DNA of 64,000 nt from Dastarcus helophoroides. Lineage: Eukaryota; Arthropoda; Insecta; Coleoptera; Bothrideridae. Both the position numbers and the translations under genes were made by a program. The stretch lies in NCBI GenBank assembly GCA_028583605.1, contig CM053335.1, forward strand, positions 18,273,347 through 18,337,346. Direction: 5' to 3'. The stretch's first letter is position 1. The number at the start of each line of letters is the position of its first letter. This document shows, one piece after another, positions 35,183 to 46,100 of the stretch. The notes beneath the pieces are model-generated. The model was given only the letters and a program-made list of their open reading frames with translations. It did no database searches and was not told where the DNA came from.

Positions 35183-38100
35183 ATGGTTGAAACAAGTCTT
35201 CCGAAGCCGTTCGCTAACGAATTTCCAGATCGGGGTAGTTGGGCTTCGAAGACCGAATTTTTACTTTCTTGTCTGGGTTATGCCATAGGCATCGGAAATG
35301 TGTGGAGGTTTCCCTATCTGTGCTACAGGAACGGCGGAGGTAAAAACTATTAAGACGCGAAAATTGTATAAATGTTCGATTTTTCAGGGGCGTTCTTGGT
35401 ACCATACTTACTTATGTTGTTTTTGTGCGGAATACCACTCTTTTTTATGGAAACCTCTCTGGGTCAGTTTTCCAGTACTGGTTGCATTACTTTGTTTAGG
35501 ATAGCTCCCCTTTTCAAAGGTAATTGATCCAGTTTTTTAACTTGCGGTCAGACAGATTTATCAGAGTCGGGAGGTCGAGAACCAAAGAGCCAATTTGGCA
35601 CATTCGCCTCGGAATCTTATGTATTAGATGACAACGTAGGAACGAATTATTAGACGGCGTTTAAGAAGACCACAGACGACATCTTAGGCGACCACAGACG
35701 ACGTCTTAGGCGACCAAAGACGACGACTTAGGCGACCAAAGACGACGACTTAGGCGACCAAAGGCGACGACTTAGGCGACCAAAGACGACGTCTTAGGCG
35801 ACCAAAGACGACGTCTTAGACGACCAAAGACGACGACTTAGGCGACCAAAGGCGACGTTTTAGATGACCAAAAATAACAAAGATCATGAATTGTGTTGCC
35901 AATGAAATACATCTAAAGAGCATATCTTTTCAGGTGCTGGTTTCGCCATAGTCATTGTGAATTTTATATGTACTTGTTATTACAATACCGTGATCGCTTA
36001 TCCTCTGGTATTTTTGTACAATTGTTTCCAGAGCAAATTACCATGGGAAGACTGCGATAATCCATGGAACAGTGATTTGTGCATAAAGGCATGTAGCTTT
36101 CACTTAAAAATAAAGTTTGTGCTAATTTTATTTTCAGCTGGGTGACAACATTAATAAGTCTCTTCTTATTGATCAAGTAAACGTATCATACGTCGATAAA
36201 TTCAAAACACCAGCCAACGAATTTTTTCAGTAAGTACAACCGTTTTTCATTTCTGTGCAAATGTCGTTGAATCCCCATGATATATTTACTCTATTATTGT
36301 AAAAAAACCTTTCTTTGAATGGAGAGAAGGATCTTTTCAATATGAATACATTGATTGGCATTTTCAGTCTAGAATCCTCATTATATATACACCAGGCTAC
36401 TTACTGTATTTTTGTAAAACAAAGTTCTCTTCATTCATATTGAATGGCATGTTTTTCAATATGAATACATTGATTGGCATTTTCAGTCTAGAATCCCCAA
36501 CTACTATGCTAACCTACTGTATTACTGTAAAAAAACTTCTCTCCATTCATATTGATTGGCATTTTCTTCGCCAACTGCTTCCTTCACAAGTCCAGATTCT
36601 ACTGAAGAAAGCACCAAGAAAATGCCAATCAACATGAACGCAAAGATACTTCGCAAAGATACAAACTAGACGTCTCCGTGTTTTAGCAACCACATTCTCA
36701 ATATATCAGAAAGCATCGATGATATGGGTTCCATAGTATGGCCACTTTTCATCTGCAACATCATAGCATGGACAATCACGTATCTTTGCATCATGAAAGG
36801 TGTGAAAACCGTTGGAAAAGTGGTCTATTTTTCGGCGACGTTCCCGTTCGCCGTGCTGTTCGTACTACTGATAAGAGGTTTGACCCTCCCTGGCGCTATG
36901 GACGGGGTGGCTTTCTACATATACCCCCAATGGAATCAACTAACAAACCTCAAGGTTTATCATACTTAATTCGCCTCCTATTATTGTTGACGATTCGATT
37001 TCAGGTTTGGGCCGATGCCGCTGTCCAAATATTCTTCTCGTTAGGACCGGGCTGGGGAGGTATCGTCAATATGGCCAGTTTTAACAACTTTAGAAACAAC
37101 AACAAATTGTGAGCAGCTCGGGTTGTCTAATCACATCGTAACGATATGTTTTTTTTTAGTGATTCGATTTTCGTGCCGGTTCTCAATTGCGGCACCAGCA
37201 TATTCGCTGGATTCGTGGTGTTTTCAGTGTTAGGGTTCATGGCTCATGAGACCGGCTTGCCAGTATCGTCCGTAGCGACAGGGGGCCCCGGTCTCGCTTT
37301 CGTCACTTATCCAGAAGCTATAACCATGTTGCCATTTTCTCACTTATGGGCCATACTATTCTTCCTTATGTTGTTCTTCTTGGGGCTTGATAGTTGCGTA
37401 AGTATCCGCGGTGTGGCAACAGATTAGTGATGATTTATGGGGTCATTCTTTTGGATCGTGTTAGGAAAGTAGTTGAACGGTTTGAATATCGTAATTGGCT
37501 CAAGAGAGAGTGACAGAATTATAAGGCGGCATCATAAATCTTTGGGCGTTGTTGCTTCTGGATGCTAGCATACTACTCACTATGCGATGACGCTTGAAAA
37601 AATTCTTATTTATATATAAATTTATCTCGTGTATCTCGAAAACGGCTCTAACGATTTTGATAAGATTTTGTATTTAGATAAGGTTTTGCGTAAGAAGTTT
37701 ATCTATCCAGGTGTGTTTCCCAAAAAAACTCGATTTTGAAAGAAAACAATTTTTTTTCTATTACGCCGTATCGTTAACCTTGTTTAAATATTCACCTTAT
37801 TTTTGTATTTTGATTGTAAACTAGACATTTTAGAAGAATTTATTTTTATATTTATATATTACATATTTAAATGAACATATTTTGTATATAAATTTATTTC
37901 GTGTATATCGGAAACGGCTCTAACGATTTAGATCAAATTTTGTATTTAGATAAGGTTTTGCCTAACAAGTTCACTGATGTAGACAAATTTTCTGAAAAAA
38001 TTCGATTTAATACAAAAAAAAAACATTTTGTTATTACGCTATCTCATTAGTTCTGAAGGTATGCTTGCATTGTTGCTATTGGATGTTAGTATACTAATTC

Positions 38101-41100
38101 CATAGAGGTTCCCAATTTTTTAGTTTAAGTTTAACGATTGGTAACACGACCTTATTTCAATCATCCCCAATCATATCAAATTCATTTTTAGTTTGTCCAA
38201 ATTGAAGCCATCATAACTAGCGTTATCGACGAGTATCCGATTCTTAGGAAACGAAAGATGCTAGTGACCTTCCTGTCTTGCTTTTTAATGATGTGCGCCT
38301 CTTTCATCTTTGTAACAAACGTAAGTAAACTAAACGAGATAGTTTAAGGCGATTAAGCTGTTGTGGTGGTTTTCCAGGGAGGGATGTACCTGTTGCAACT
38401 ATTCGATTGGTACGCCGCCTCCATATCCGTTATACTGATCTGCTTGGTGGAAGTGTTCATCGTCGGGTGGACGTATGGCATCAATAATTTCGTCAGGGAC
38501 CTCGAATTTATGATCCAGTCAAAGATAAGTTGGTGGTGGAAGTTCTGCTGGAAATTGCTGACTCCCAGCATTTTGTCGGTACGTTCTTTCGATCTTTGGT
38601 TTAATTAGAAGGTATTTTTTAAATTGTTTTTAAATTTTTTTAGTTTATTTTCGTAACAACGATAGTTTTTAATACAGACATAACGTACAATGACATTAAG
38701 TATCCTGAATGGGCGATTCGGCTCGGTTGGTCTTCGTGTTGTTTATCAATGTTGTGCATTCCAATGTATATGGGATATCATTTGCTTTATCTGGAGGAAG
38801 GTGATTTAATCGAGGTAATCATATATTATATATTGTTTTTCATTCTTCTCTTCTATGACTATCCATCCATCCGTCCGTCCGTCCGTCCTTCCTTCCTTCC
38901 TTCCTTCCTTCCTTCCTTCCTTCCTTCCTTCCTTCCTTCCTTCCTTCCTTCCTTCCTTCCTTCCTTCCTTCCTTCCTTCCTTCCTTCCTTCCTTCCTTCC
39001 TTCCTTCCTTCCTTCCTTCCTTCCTTCCTTCCTTCCTTCCTTCCTTCCTTCCTTCCTTCCTTCCTTCCTTCCTTCCTTCCTTCCTTCCTTCCTTCCTTCC
39101 TTCCTTCCTTCCTTCCTTCCTTCCTTCCTTCCTTCCTTCCTTCCATCCATCCATCCATCCATCCATCCATCCATCCATCCATCCATCCATCCATCCATCC
39201 ATCCATCCATCCATCCATCCATCCATCCATCCATCCATCCATCCATCCATCCATCCATCCATCCATCCATCCATCCATCCATCCATCCATCCATCCATCC
39301 ATCCATCCATCCATCCATCCATCCATCCATCCATCCATCCATCCATCCATCCATCCATCCATCCATCCATCCATCCATCCATCCATCCATCCATCCATCC
39401 ATCCATCCATCCATCCATCCATCCATCCATCCATCCATCCATCCATCCATCCATCCATCCATCCATCCATCCATCCATCCATCCATCCATCCATCCATCC
39501 ATCCATCCATCCATCCATCCATCCATCCATCCATCCATCCATCCATCCATCCATCCATCCATCCATCCATCCATCCATCCATCCATCCATCCATCCATCC
39601 ATCCATCCATCCATCCATCCATCCATCCATCCATCCATCCATCCATCCATCCATCCATCCATCCATCCATCCATCCATCCATCCATCCATCCATCCATCC
39701 ATCCATCCATCCATCCATCCATCCATCCATCCATCCATCCATCCATCCATCCATCCATCCATCCATCATCCATCCATCCATCCATCCATCCATCCATCCA
39801 TCCATCCATCCATCCATCCATCCATCCATCCATCCATCCATCCATCCATCCATCCATCCATCCATCCATCCATCCATCCATCCATCCATCCATCCATCCA
39901 TCCATCCATCCATCCATCCATCCATCCATCCATCCATCCATCCATCCATCCATCCATCCATCCATCCATCCATCCATCCATCCATCCATCCATCCATCCA
40001 TCCATCCATCCATCCATCCATCCATCCATCCATCCATCCATCCATCCATCCATCCATCCATCCATCCATCCATCCATCCATCCATCCATCCATCCATCCA
40101 TCCATCCATCCATCCATCCATCCATCCATCCACTCCATCCATCCATCCATCCATCCATCCATCCATCCATCCATCATTCCATCCATCCTTCATCCATCTA
40201 TCCATTCATCCATCCATCCGCCCATCCATTCAACCGTCCATCCGTTCTTCCATCCACCATCAAACTTCATTAATTTTAGAATTGCTTCATCCATCTATCG
40301 ATTCATCCATCCATCCGCCCATGCATCCAACCGTCCTCCGTTCATCCATCCACCATCATCATTCATTTTAAGATTGCTTTATCCATCTGTCATCGAACTT
40401 TGTCAACTTTAAGATTAACTAGGAAATGGTGTCTATTTCAGAGAATACAATCGTCATTGAGGCCATCAATTGAATGGGGACCCGCCAATGAAAAGCATAA
40501 AAAAGAATGGTTGAAACTTGTACTGCAAGACTTTAGATCAGGTACATTTTTGTTACAATTAAATTTAAATTGTATACGCTAAAGTTTTTAAAAATCTTCA
40601 AATTTTATCTTCGATTTTAAGGTCGAAATTGAAAAAAAAAATATTGGAAGTTGTAGATTTAAGTTTAAAATAAATATAGTTAGAAATTTCTCCTAAATTT
40701 AAAATAACCAAATGAAAAAAAATTAGAAATCTCGAAATGATTTTTTTTCTATAAATTTCAAGTTCAAATTAAATTCATTTAAATTTCGAGTAAGATTTGA
40801 AAAAAATAATTAAAAAATCCACTTAAACGAGTCGAAAGTTAAAGTTTTATTTTAATTATGTTACATATTTAAGTGAGCAATTTTTGTATATAAATTTATT
40901 TCGTATATCTCGGGGACGGCTCTAACGATTGGATAAAATTTTGCATTTAGATAATATTTTCGTTAATAAGTTCACCTGTGTAGGTGTTTTTCCTGAAAAA
41001 ACACGATTTTGTACCAAAAAATGTTTCAATTCATTAATTTTGAAGATACTCCTGAGTTAAGTTTTCACCCTTTTTTTTTTGTAACTCGATTCAAAACTAG

Positions 41101-41584
41101 ACACTTAGTAAAATTTACTTTAATTTTTATATCCTACATATCCAAGTAGCAATTCTTGTATATAAATTTATTTCGCGTATCTCGAAAACGGCTCTAACGA
41201 TTTCGATAAAAATTTGAATTTAGATCAGATTTTGCTCACCAAGTTTAACTGTGTAAGTGTTTTTCCTGAAAAAATTCGATGTTATAAAAAAACATTTTTT
41301 TATATCGCTTTGTCATTAATGTTATATTTATTCTTCATGTTAGACCCTTATTGACCGGAAATATTATGTTTTTTTCAATTTAGAAATTTAAATATTTCCA
41401 AACTGGGCCGAAAGAAATGTTAAATAAATTGAAAAAAACAAAAAAAAATTAATGTTAAGTGTTGAAATTTTAACTTTTTGAGAATTTATCGCTTATGTAT
41501 TTATTTTTTGTAGCTTTAGAAGGTAATCAAAATGAAGATCCAATGCACGACATCTATCTCCAATTAATAAGTCAAGACAAATGA
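35183..41584 (+). CDS. SLC6 Na+/Cl- dependent amino-acid/neurotransmitter transporter (12 exons)
   Basis: Exons: 35183-35339, 35388-35519, 35934-36088, 36138-36229, 36687-36954, 37005-37108, 37160-37397, 38192-38320, 38378-38578, 38644-38814, 40442-40541, 41514-41584; 1818 nt, 605 residues plus stop, the usual family length. It moves a small organic solute into the cell with Na+ and Cl-, through 12 membrane helices. Seen: inner-gate R17 and W20; TM1 signature GNVWRFPY (38-45); Gly36, where monoamine carriers have Asp, so an amino-acid-type substrate is likely; EL2 Cys137 and Cys146, the conserved disulfide spacing; N-glycosylation sites at 154, 163 and 184; TM6 [12 protein letters not shown] (276-287) with Gln and Ser of the chloride site; TM8 LDS (379-381). 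Introns are GT-AG except intron 3, which is GC-AG. GABA, glycine and inebriated-type carriers are all possible; substrate not resolved. Confidence 0.92.
35650..35880 (+). repeat. 22-bp minisatellite in SLC6 intron 2
   Basis: The unit GACGACGACTTAGGCGACCA plus two A is repeated about ten times with the variants GACGTC and GGCGAC. It lies between exons 2 and 3. Confidence 0.9.
36089..36137 (+). other. GC-AG intron 3 of the SLC6 gene (49 nt)
   Basis: The donor is AAG|GCATGT and the acceptor ATTTTCAG|CTG. Only this junction keeps the frame (phase 0) and the conserved EL2 sequence; a GT donor 4 bases on would lead to a stop. Confidence 0.75.
36320..36650. repeat. Duplicated and inverted segment in SLC6 intron 4
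   Basis: A ~115-bp unit with AATATGAATACATTGATTGG and CATTTTCAGTCTAGAATCC occurs near 36333 and 36449. An inverted piece (AAAATGCCAATCAACATGAA) follows near 36620, so the intron RNA could fold back. Confidence 0.7.
37398..38191 (-). repeat. Dispersed ~275-bp repeats in SLC6 intron 7
   Basis: Two copies starting near 37606 and 37881 share AAATTTATYTCGTGTAT, ACGGCTCTAACGATTT and GTATTTAGATAAGGTTTTG. The same family, inverted, is at 20459-20575 and 61836-63060. Confidence 0.7.
38868..40225. repeat. CCTT/CCAT tetranucleotide array in SLC6 intron 10
   Basis: After a few CCGT units, CCTT runs from about 38886 to 39143, then CCAT to about 40190, with one 1-bp slip near 39766 and a decayed tail to 40370. 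The very long frames on both strands (SIHP, MDGW repeats) come from the array and are not proteins. The array lies between in-phase exons 10 and 11. Confidence 0.97.
40542..41513 (-). repeat. SLC6 intron 11 with dispersed ~270-bp repeats
   Basis: Copies starting near 40888 and 41157 share TGTATATAAATTTATTTCG and ACGGCTCTAACGATT with intron 7. The rest is AT-rich. Confidence 0.65.
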
Positions 41585-41660
41585 AAAGCAGACTTCCAGT
41601 TAGTGGATCTTCCAGGGCTCCACAAGGTCAAGTAATTTTGTTATGAGTCATATTTATTAC

Positions 41661-41679
41661 ATTAAAAATTGCTATTAAA
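41661..41679 (+). terminator. Candidate poly(A) signals of the SLC6 gene
   Basis: ATTAAA at 41661-41666 and again at 41674-41679, 77-95 bases after the stop. Position-based inference. Confidence 0.4.
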
Positions 41680-42900
41680 TTTTTCTTCTTTGTAATGCCC
41701 TGGCGATATTCCTTTTTTTTTTCGTTACCAAACAGATTCATCTTCCCTTAAAACGAAAATTCATTGCCATCCATTTTTGATGTTCTCCTTATATTCTTCG
41801 AAGTACTCCATAGACATAATAGGGTCCTGTTCCGCCAGTGATTGCACTAAAAAAAATTCAGTCAATAAAAGGGAACTCTAATGCACAGACCAATAGCTTT
41901 GAATATTTATTAGATTCGAAGTTTAGAAACCAAATACCGGTTTCGATCTTGTTAGATCTCGTCAGTTTGGTATATCCAACTCGAATGCTAACAAATGTTC
42001 CGACAAGTAAGTACTAAAAAATTCACAACCATCAAGTGTGTGACTCTTAGTACTACCACCTATTGGTCCATAGAGAAACTATGGCCATCGCCAGCATTCT
42101 ACTTACATAATAAAAGAGAAGACAAGGCAATTATCTCCAAAATTCAACTAAAAAGGAAGGAATAAGTGAAATCATAACAAACCTATGCTTCGCTAAGTTT
42201 TCCACACGTACTCATATAAAAAACTCAATGTTAAAATTTTAATAAAAGAATTAATAACATTTTGAAATTTTTTACTGCTTCCACGTTTTCTCGAATGAGC
42301 TTTGAATTTCAAATTTTTAACTTATTACTTCAAAACTTTCGAAATTGTGAGCATAAAGCTACACTTTTGCGGTTAAAGCAAAAATGTTGAAAAAAAGTCT
42401 TGGCGTCTTATATTTTTTTTAATTAAAATTAGAAAAATCTTTAATAATTTTATCGTTTCTTATCTACAGTTTAGATAGTTGTTGGAAAAGTTTAAACTTG
42501 AAATGTAAATTTAAACTGGAAATGTAAATTTAAATTTGGAGAAAATAGAAATTCCAAAAAAGATTAGAATTTCCTAAACTTTCTGAAAAAGAATTTGATG
42601 GGTTTTTTGAAATTTCAGATTGAGTTTTTCTCCATTTTATAGAGAAATATTAAACATACACATTTTAAATGCAATATTTCACTATAAAATGGAGAGACAC
42701 TCAAAAACTGAAATTTGGAAAAATAAACATCAACATTGTTTTTAAAGAATTGTTATAAATTTCAAGCATTTGTGAAATTACTATTTTTACTTTTTTAATT
42801 ACACTTTAAATTTATTTTTTATAATTAGGTTAACAAATTTAAATGAGTAATCATCAAATTAAATTTTTCTAATTTCAATTTAAAAAAATAATACGTCAAA
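41680..42900. other. Intergenic, AT-rich, no feature recognised
   Basis: Between the SLC6 gene and the next promoter region I see no gene-like frame and no clear repeat. Confidence 0.5.
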
Positions 42901-42931
42901 TAATGAATATATCGAGGTTGTGAGTTCGATT

Positions 42932-42962
42932 GATTATCGATGTTTCATCAAAATCGATAATC
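42932..42962. promoter_or_regulatory. Inverted repeat with ATCGAT sites upstream of exon 1a
   Basis: The 10-bp arms GATTATCGAT and ATCGATAATC are separated by 11 bases, about 210 bp before the ATG at 43173. ATCGAT-centred sites resemble DRE-type (TATCGATA) promoter elements of insects. Function is inferred. Confidence 0.4.
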
Positions 42963-43172
42963 GCTAAACCAAAACGTCAAAATATCTACAAAATTTGACA
43001 ACACGAACTGTCAGTCGACATTGACAAAACAAATTAAAGTGAGGTCTGCTCAAGTGCAAAATTTTTGATGTAGCTCGCTTTCGTTGCTGAAATTCCCGTA
43101 CCGTTTACAAATTTCGGGTTCAAATTTTCGTATCGGGCGATATTGTGGGCGTGAGCCGAATCCACGACCAAA

Positions 43173-46100
43173 ATGGCAGACGTAGTTAAAAGCGAAGCGC
43201 CCGAGATGCCCAGAAAGAGGGAGAAGCCCAGCAAGGTCATCATCAGAAGCTGGTGGATAAAACCAAGCGTCAAATATGCGTAAGTTTTTTTTTAGAGTGC
43301 GAACTCGTCGATTTTAACCGTTGAAGTTGCGATCGAAAGGTCTTCGTGGCTTTTTCATCGACGTAACAATGCTTTATGTCGTACGTTGTATTTGACATAA
43401 AGTTTATCGTGTGCGTCGAAATTTTATCGTGTGCGTCGAAATTTTATCGATTTGAACTATGCGAGGAGATTTATAAATGAGAAAAAAAAGAGAGAGAGAG
43501 AGATAAATATATGCATAATGAGTACTGAGGTGGTATATCTCGATGATGAGTAAACGTGTATAAGCAACTTTAAATATATCATTCATTGTATGAAATCTAG
43601 GTAGATTTTAATGTCCATTTTTACCCCCTTAGAGGCTAAATGTTCAAAAATACTTTTTATATGATTCATTGTATGCAATCTGAGTAGATTTTAATGTTCA
43701 TTTTTACTCCCTTAGAGGCTAAATTTAATGTTCATTTTTACCCCCTTAGAGGCAAAATACTCTCTCGGTGCTCGCCTACGTCACATGGCGAATACCTCTG
43801 CATAATTTCATGCTTCTGGACCCATCCGTTCCGTTTCGGTTGTGCGTTGTGTGTCAGTCAATGCTTAGAGATTTATTAACTAAATGATCCAAGTTAAACT
43901 CGAACCTGATTTGTGTATTTCCAGGTTAATCATTATTTGCCGTCCGTGGCCTGATTTCAGGGTAAAAAGGATTTAATATGTGCCACCTTTTGATATCGAA
44001 CAAAGCACAATGAAAAGGTTAATGCAAAAAATGGTCTATTAAAAGTAGAGCGAGTTTGCAATCACGTATCCTAGTTTAAGTTTTAATAACCTGCCATGTC
44101 GTATTACCATTACGAGTGAAAGGCTTTTCATATTCATGAAGCGACACCGAGGACTTTGTTTTTAAAAAATAATTAACAAGCTCTTTAACAGGACTAAGGG
44201 TTTCATTGTTAAGCTTTTGTTTAATATCACGAAAACACCCACTATGGTAAAATTTCTATTATATCGACCTTGTCCTCAAAATGGGCCAATAAGATATATA
44301 ACCAGATCGCTTTTTTTCTGGATAATTCCCGTTTTATTTGTTTCTCGCATGACAATAACGTGCGACTCAAACTACCAAACATGAACCCTCCACAGGCGAA
44401 CACGTCCATAATAGAACCAAATTAGATACGTAAATGGAACACAAATTTAATTATGCGCCGATGAATCGCAATAAGCCCGACGGTTGCTTAGTTGCCCCCC
44501 AAAACAAACTACCCACGCCTCGACCAACGAGTTCATCGCACCCGAAGACACACTTCTAACTCTTTTTTTTTCTCTGCAAAATTCGCTTTCCACTTTTTCG
44601 TGGAGGCGCACACGATCGCGTGACGGTACAATTAGTCGTCAAGCTCGACGCCGCGTCTTGTCATGCAGACAATTCGTTAAAGGGCCATTTCCTCGTTTCG
44701 TTCGAAGGCGTCTAAGTGTAATTAGTGATCGGCCGGGCGTTGTTCAGCGATGTCGCCCTACGACGAGGTGCCTAAGAGGAAAGCGGATTCGGGTCCGGCT
44801 TTTTGGGAGACCATGCATCTACTGGTGGATAAAGAGTGGAAGAAGTGCAAGAAAGAAGCTACTGATGACGTTAGAGATTGGGTGGACAAAGTTGTTTCGA
44901 AAAAGAACTCCAAGGAGGTGAAAATCGATGAGGTTAAAAGAGAGATGAGTCGGGAATCCGATGTGACGGAAATTTCGGAGAATTTGGACGAGGAAATTAA
45001 AACATTTTTGAAATCGCTGGATTTACCTTCTATAGACTGCAAGTGAGTAACAATTAATTCCCATTACAAATCAAACGTTAATTAATTAACCAATTTTTAT
45101 TAAGATATTAATTAATAAAAGCAACATTAGAGAAAAAACGAGAATTTAATTAAGAAAACCTTTTAACGCAACGTGCTTACGAAACTAACTGAAAAATTAA
45201 ATATTATTACAAGCGAGCGCTCGTCCTCGACTCTGGTTTTTGAAGTAGGGAAGTCAGCGTCTTTTTTTTATAATTCAAACGTAATAAGTTATAGAACATT
45301 ACCTAAAATAATTTTGACGAAGAACGAAATCACATTTTTACGAAAAACGAAATCACATTTTTAGGAAAAAAAAATCGAAAAAAAATCTGCTCGCCGCCAC
45401 GAGGAATCGAACCCGGGCCACCGACGTGGGGCAATGATATTTTATGATTTTATCTCAACTACTGTTTGCAACGATCATTTCGGGCCACATTTTAATTAAC
45501 AACGTAACAAAATCGATCTATATTTTTTTCAAATTGTTTATTAAAATATCCAACGAGTTTTAAAATAATATTGTTACGCTCTTATCGGTTCGAATTGATT
45601 AACACGTGAATTGGATAATACCCACCTTATTTTCAAACTAAACTTGGATCACCACAATTAAACAATTAACTCACTTATTATTGACTTCTACTAACTCACT
45701 AATTACACTGACTCTAACTAACTGACTCGAGGGAAGGCTGACTGCCTTATATAGTTTTGGTTCCCGGGTTCTAGAAAAATTCCGCAGATAAGGCTTATCG
45801 TTTGCCGAAATTTCTGGAACGTCTTATCTGTCGTTTGTTTCGTTATCGCGGCCGCTTTCTCCTTATCATATCTTTCTAGAAACTTTTCATACGTACTAAA
45901 TTCTATTCTATCTATTTACATTGCGTTACAATATATACTAACTAACTCGAATAATCGAAATACAGAACTTGTCCCCTGAAACCAAGAAGGATTAAAAAAC
46001 ACAACAAAGGTTGCTTTAACGCGTTTTGACAACCAAGCTGTCATCTTCAGAAGAGCTTGGCTGTCGAAACGCGTTAGAGCAATTTTTGTTGTGTTTTTCA

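Noticed and set aside
38749..40371. Open frames of 448-540 residues on both strands (SIHP and MDGW repeats)
   Set aside because: They arise from the CCTT/CCAT array, which has no stop codons in several frames; the array sits in an intron between in-phase SLC6 exons.
43034..43273. Minus-strand frame of 79 residues with a hydrophobic start
   Set aside because: It lies opposite exon 1a, whose + strand frame has a better start context and a strong donor.
44758..45042. Minus-strand 94-residue frame, serine-rich
   Set aside because: Shadow of exon 1b; serine richness comes from reading charged codons backwards.
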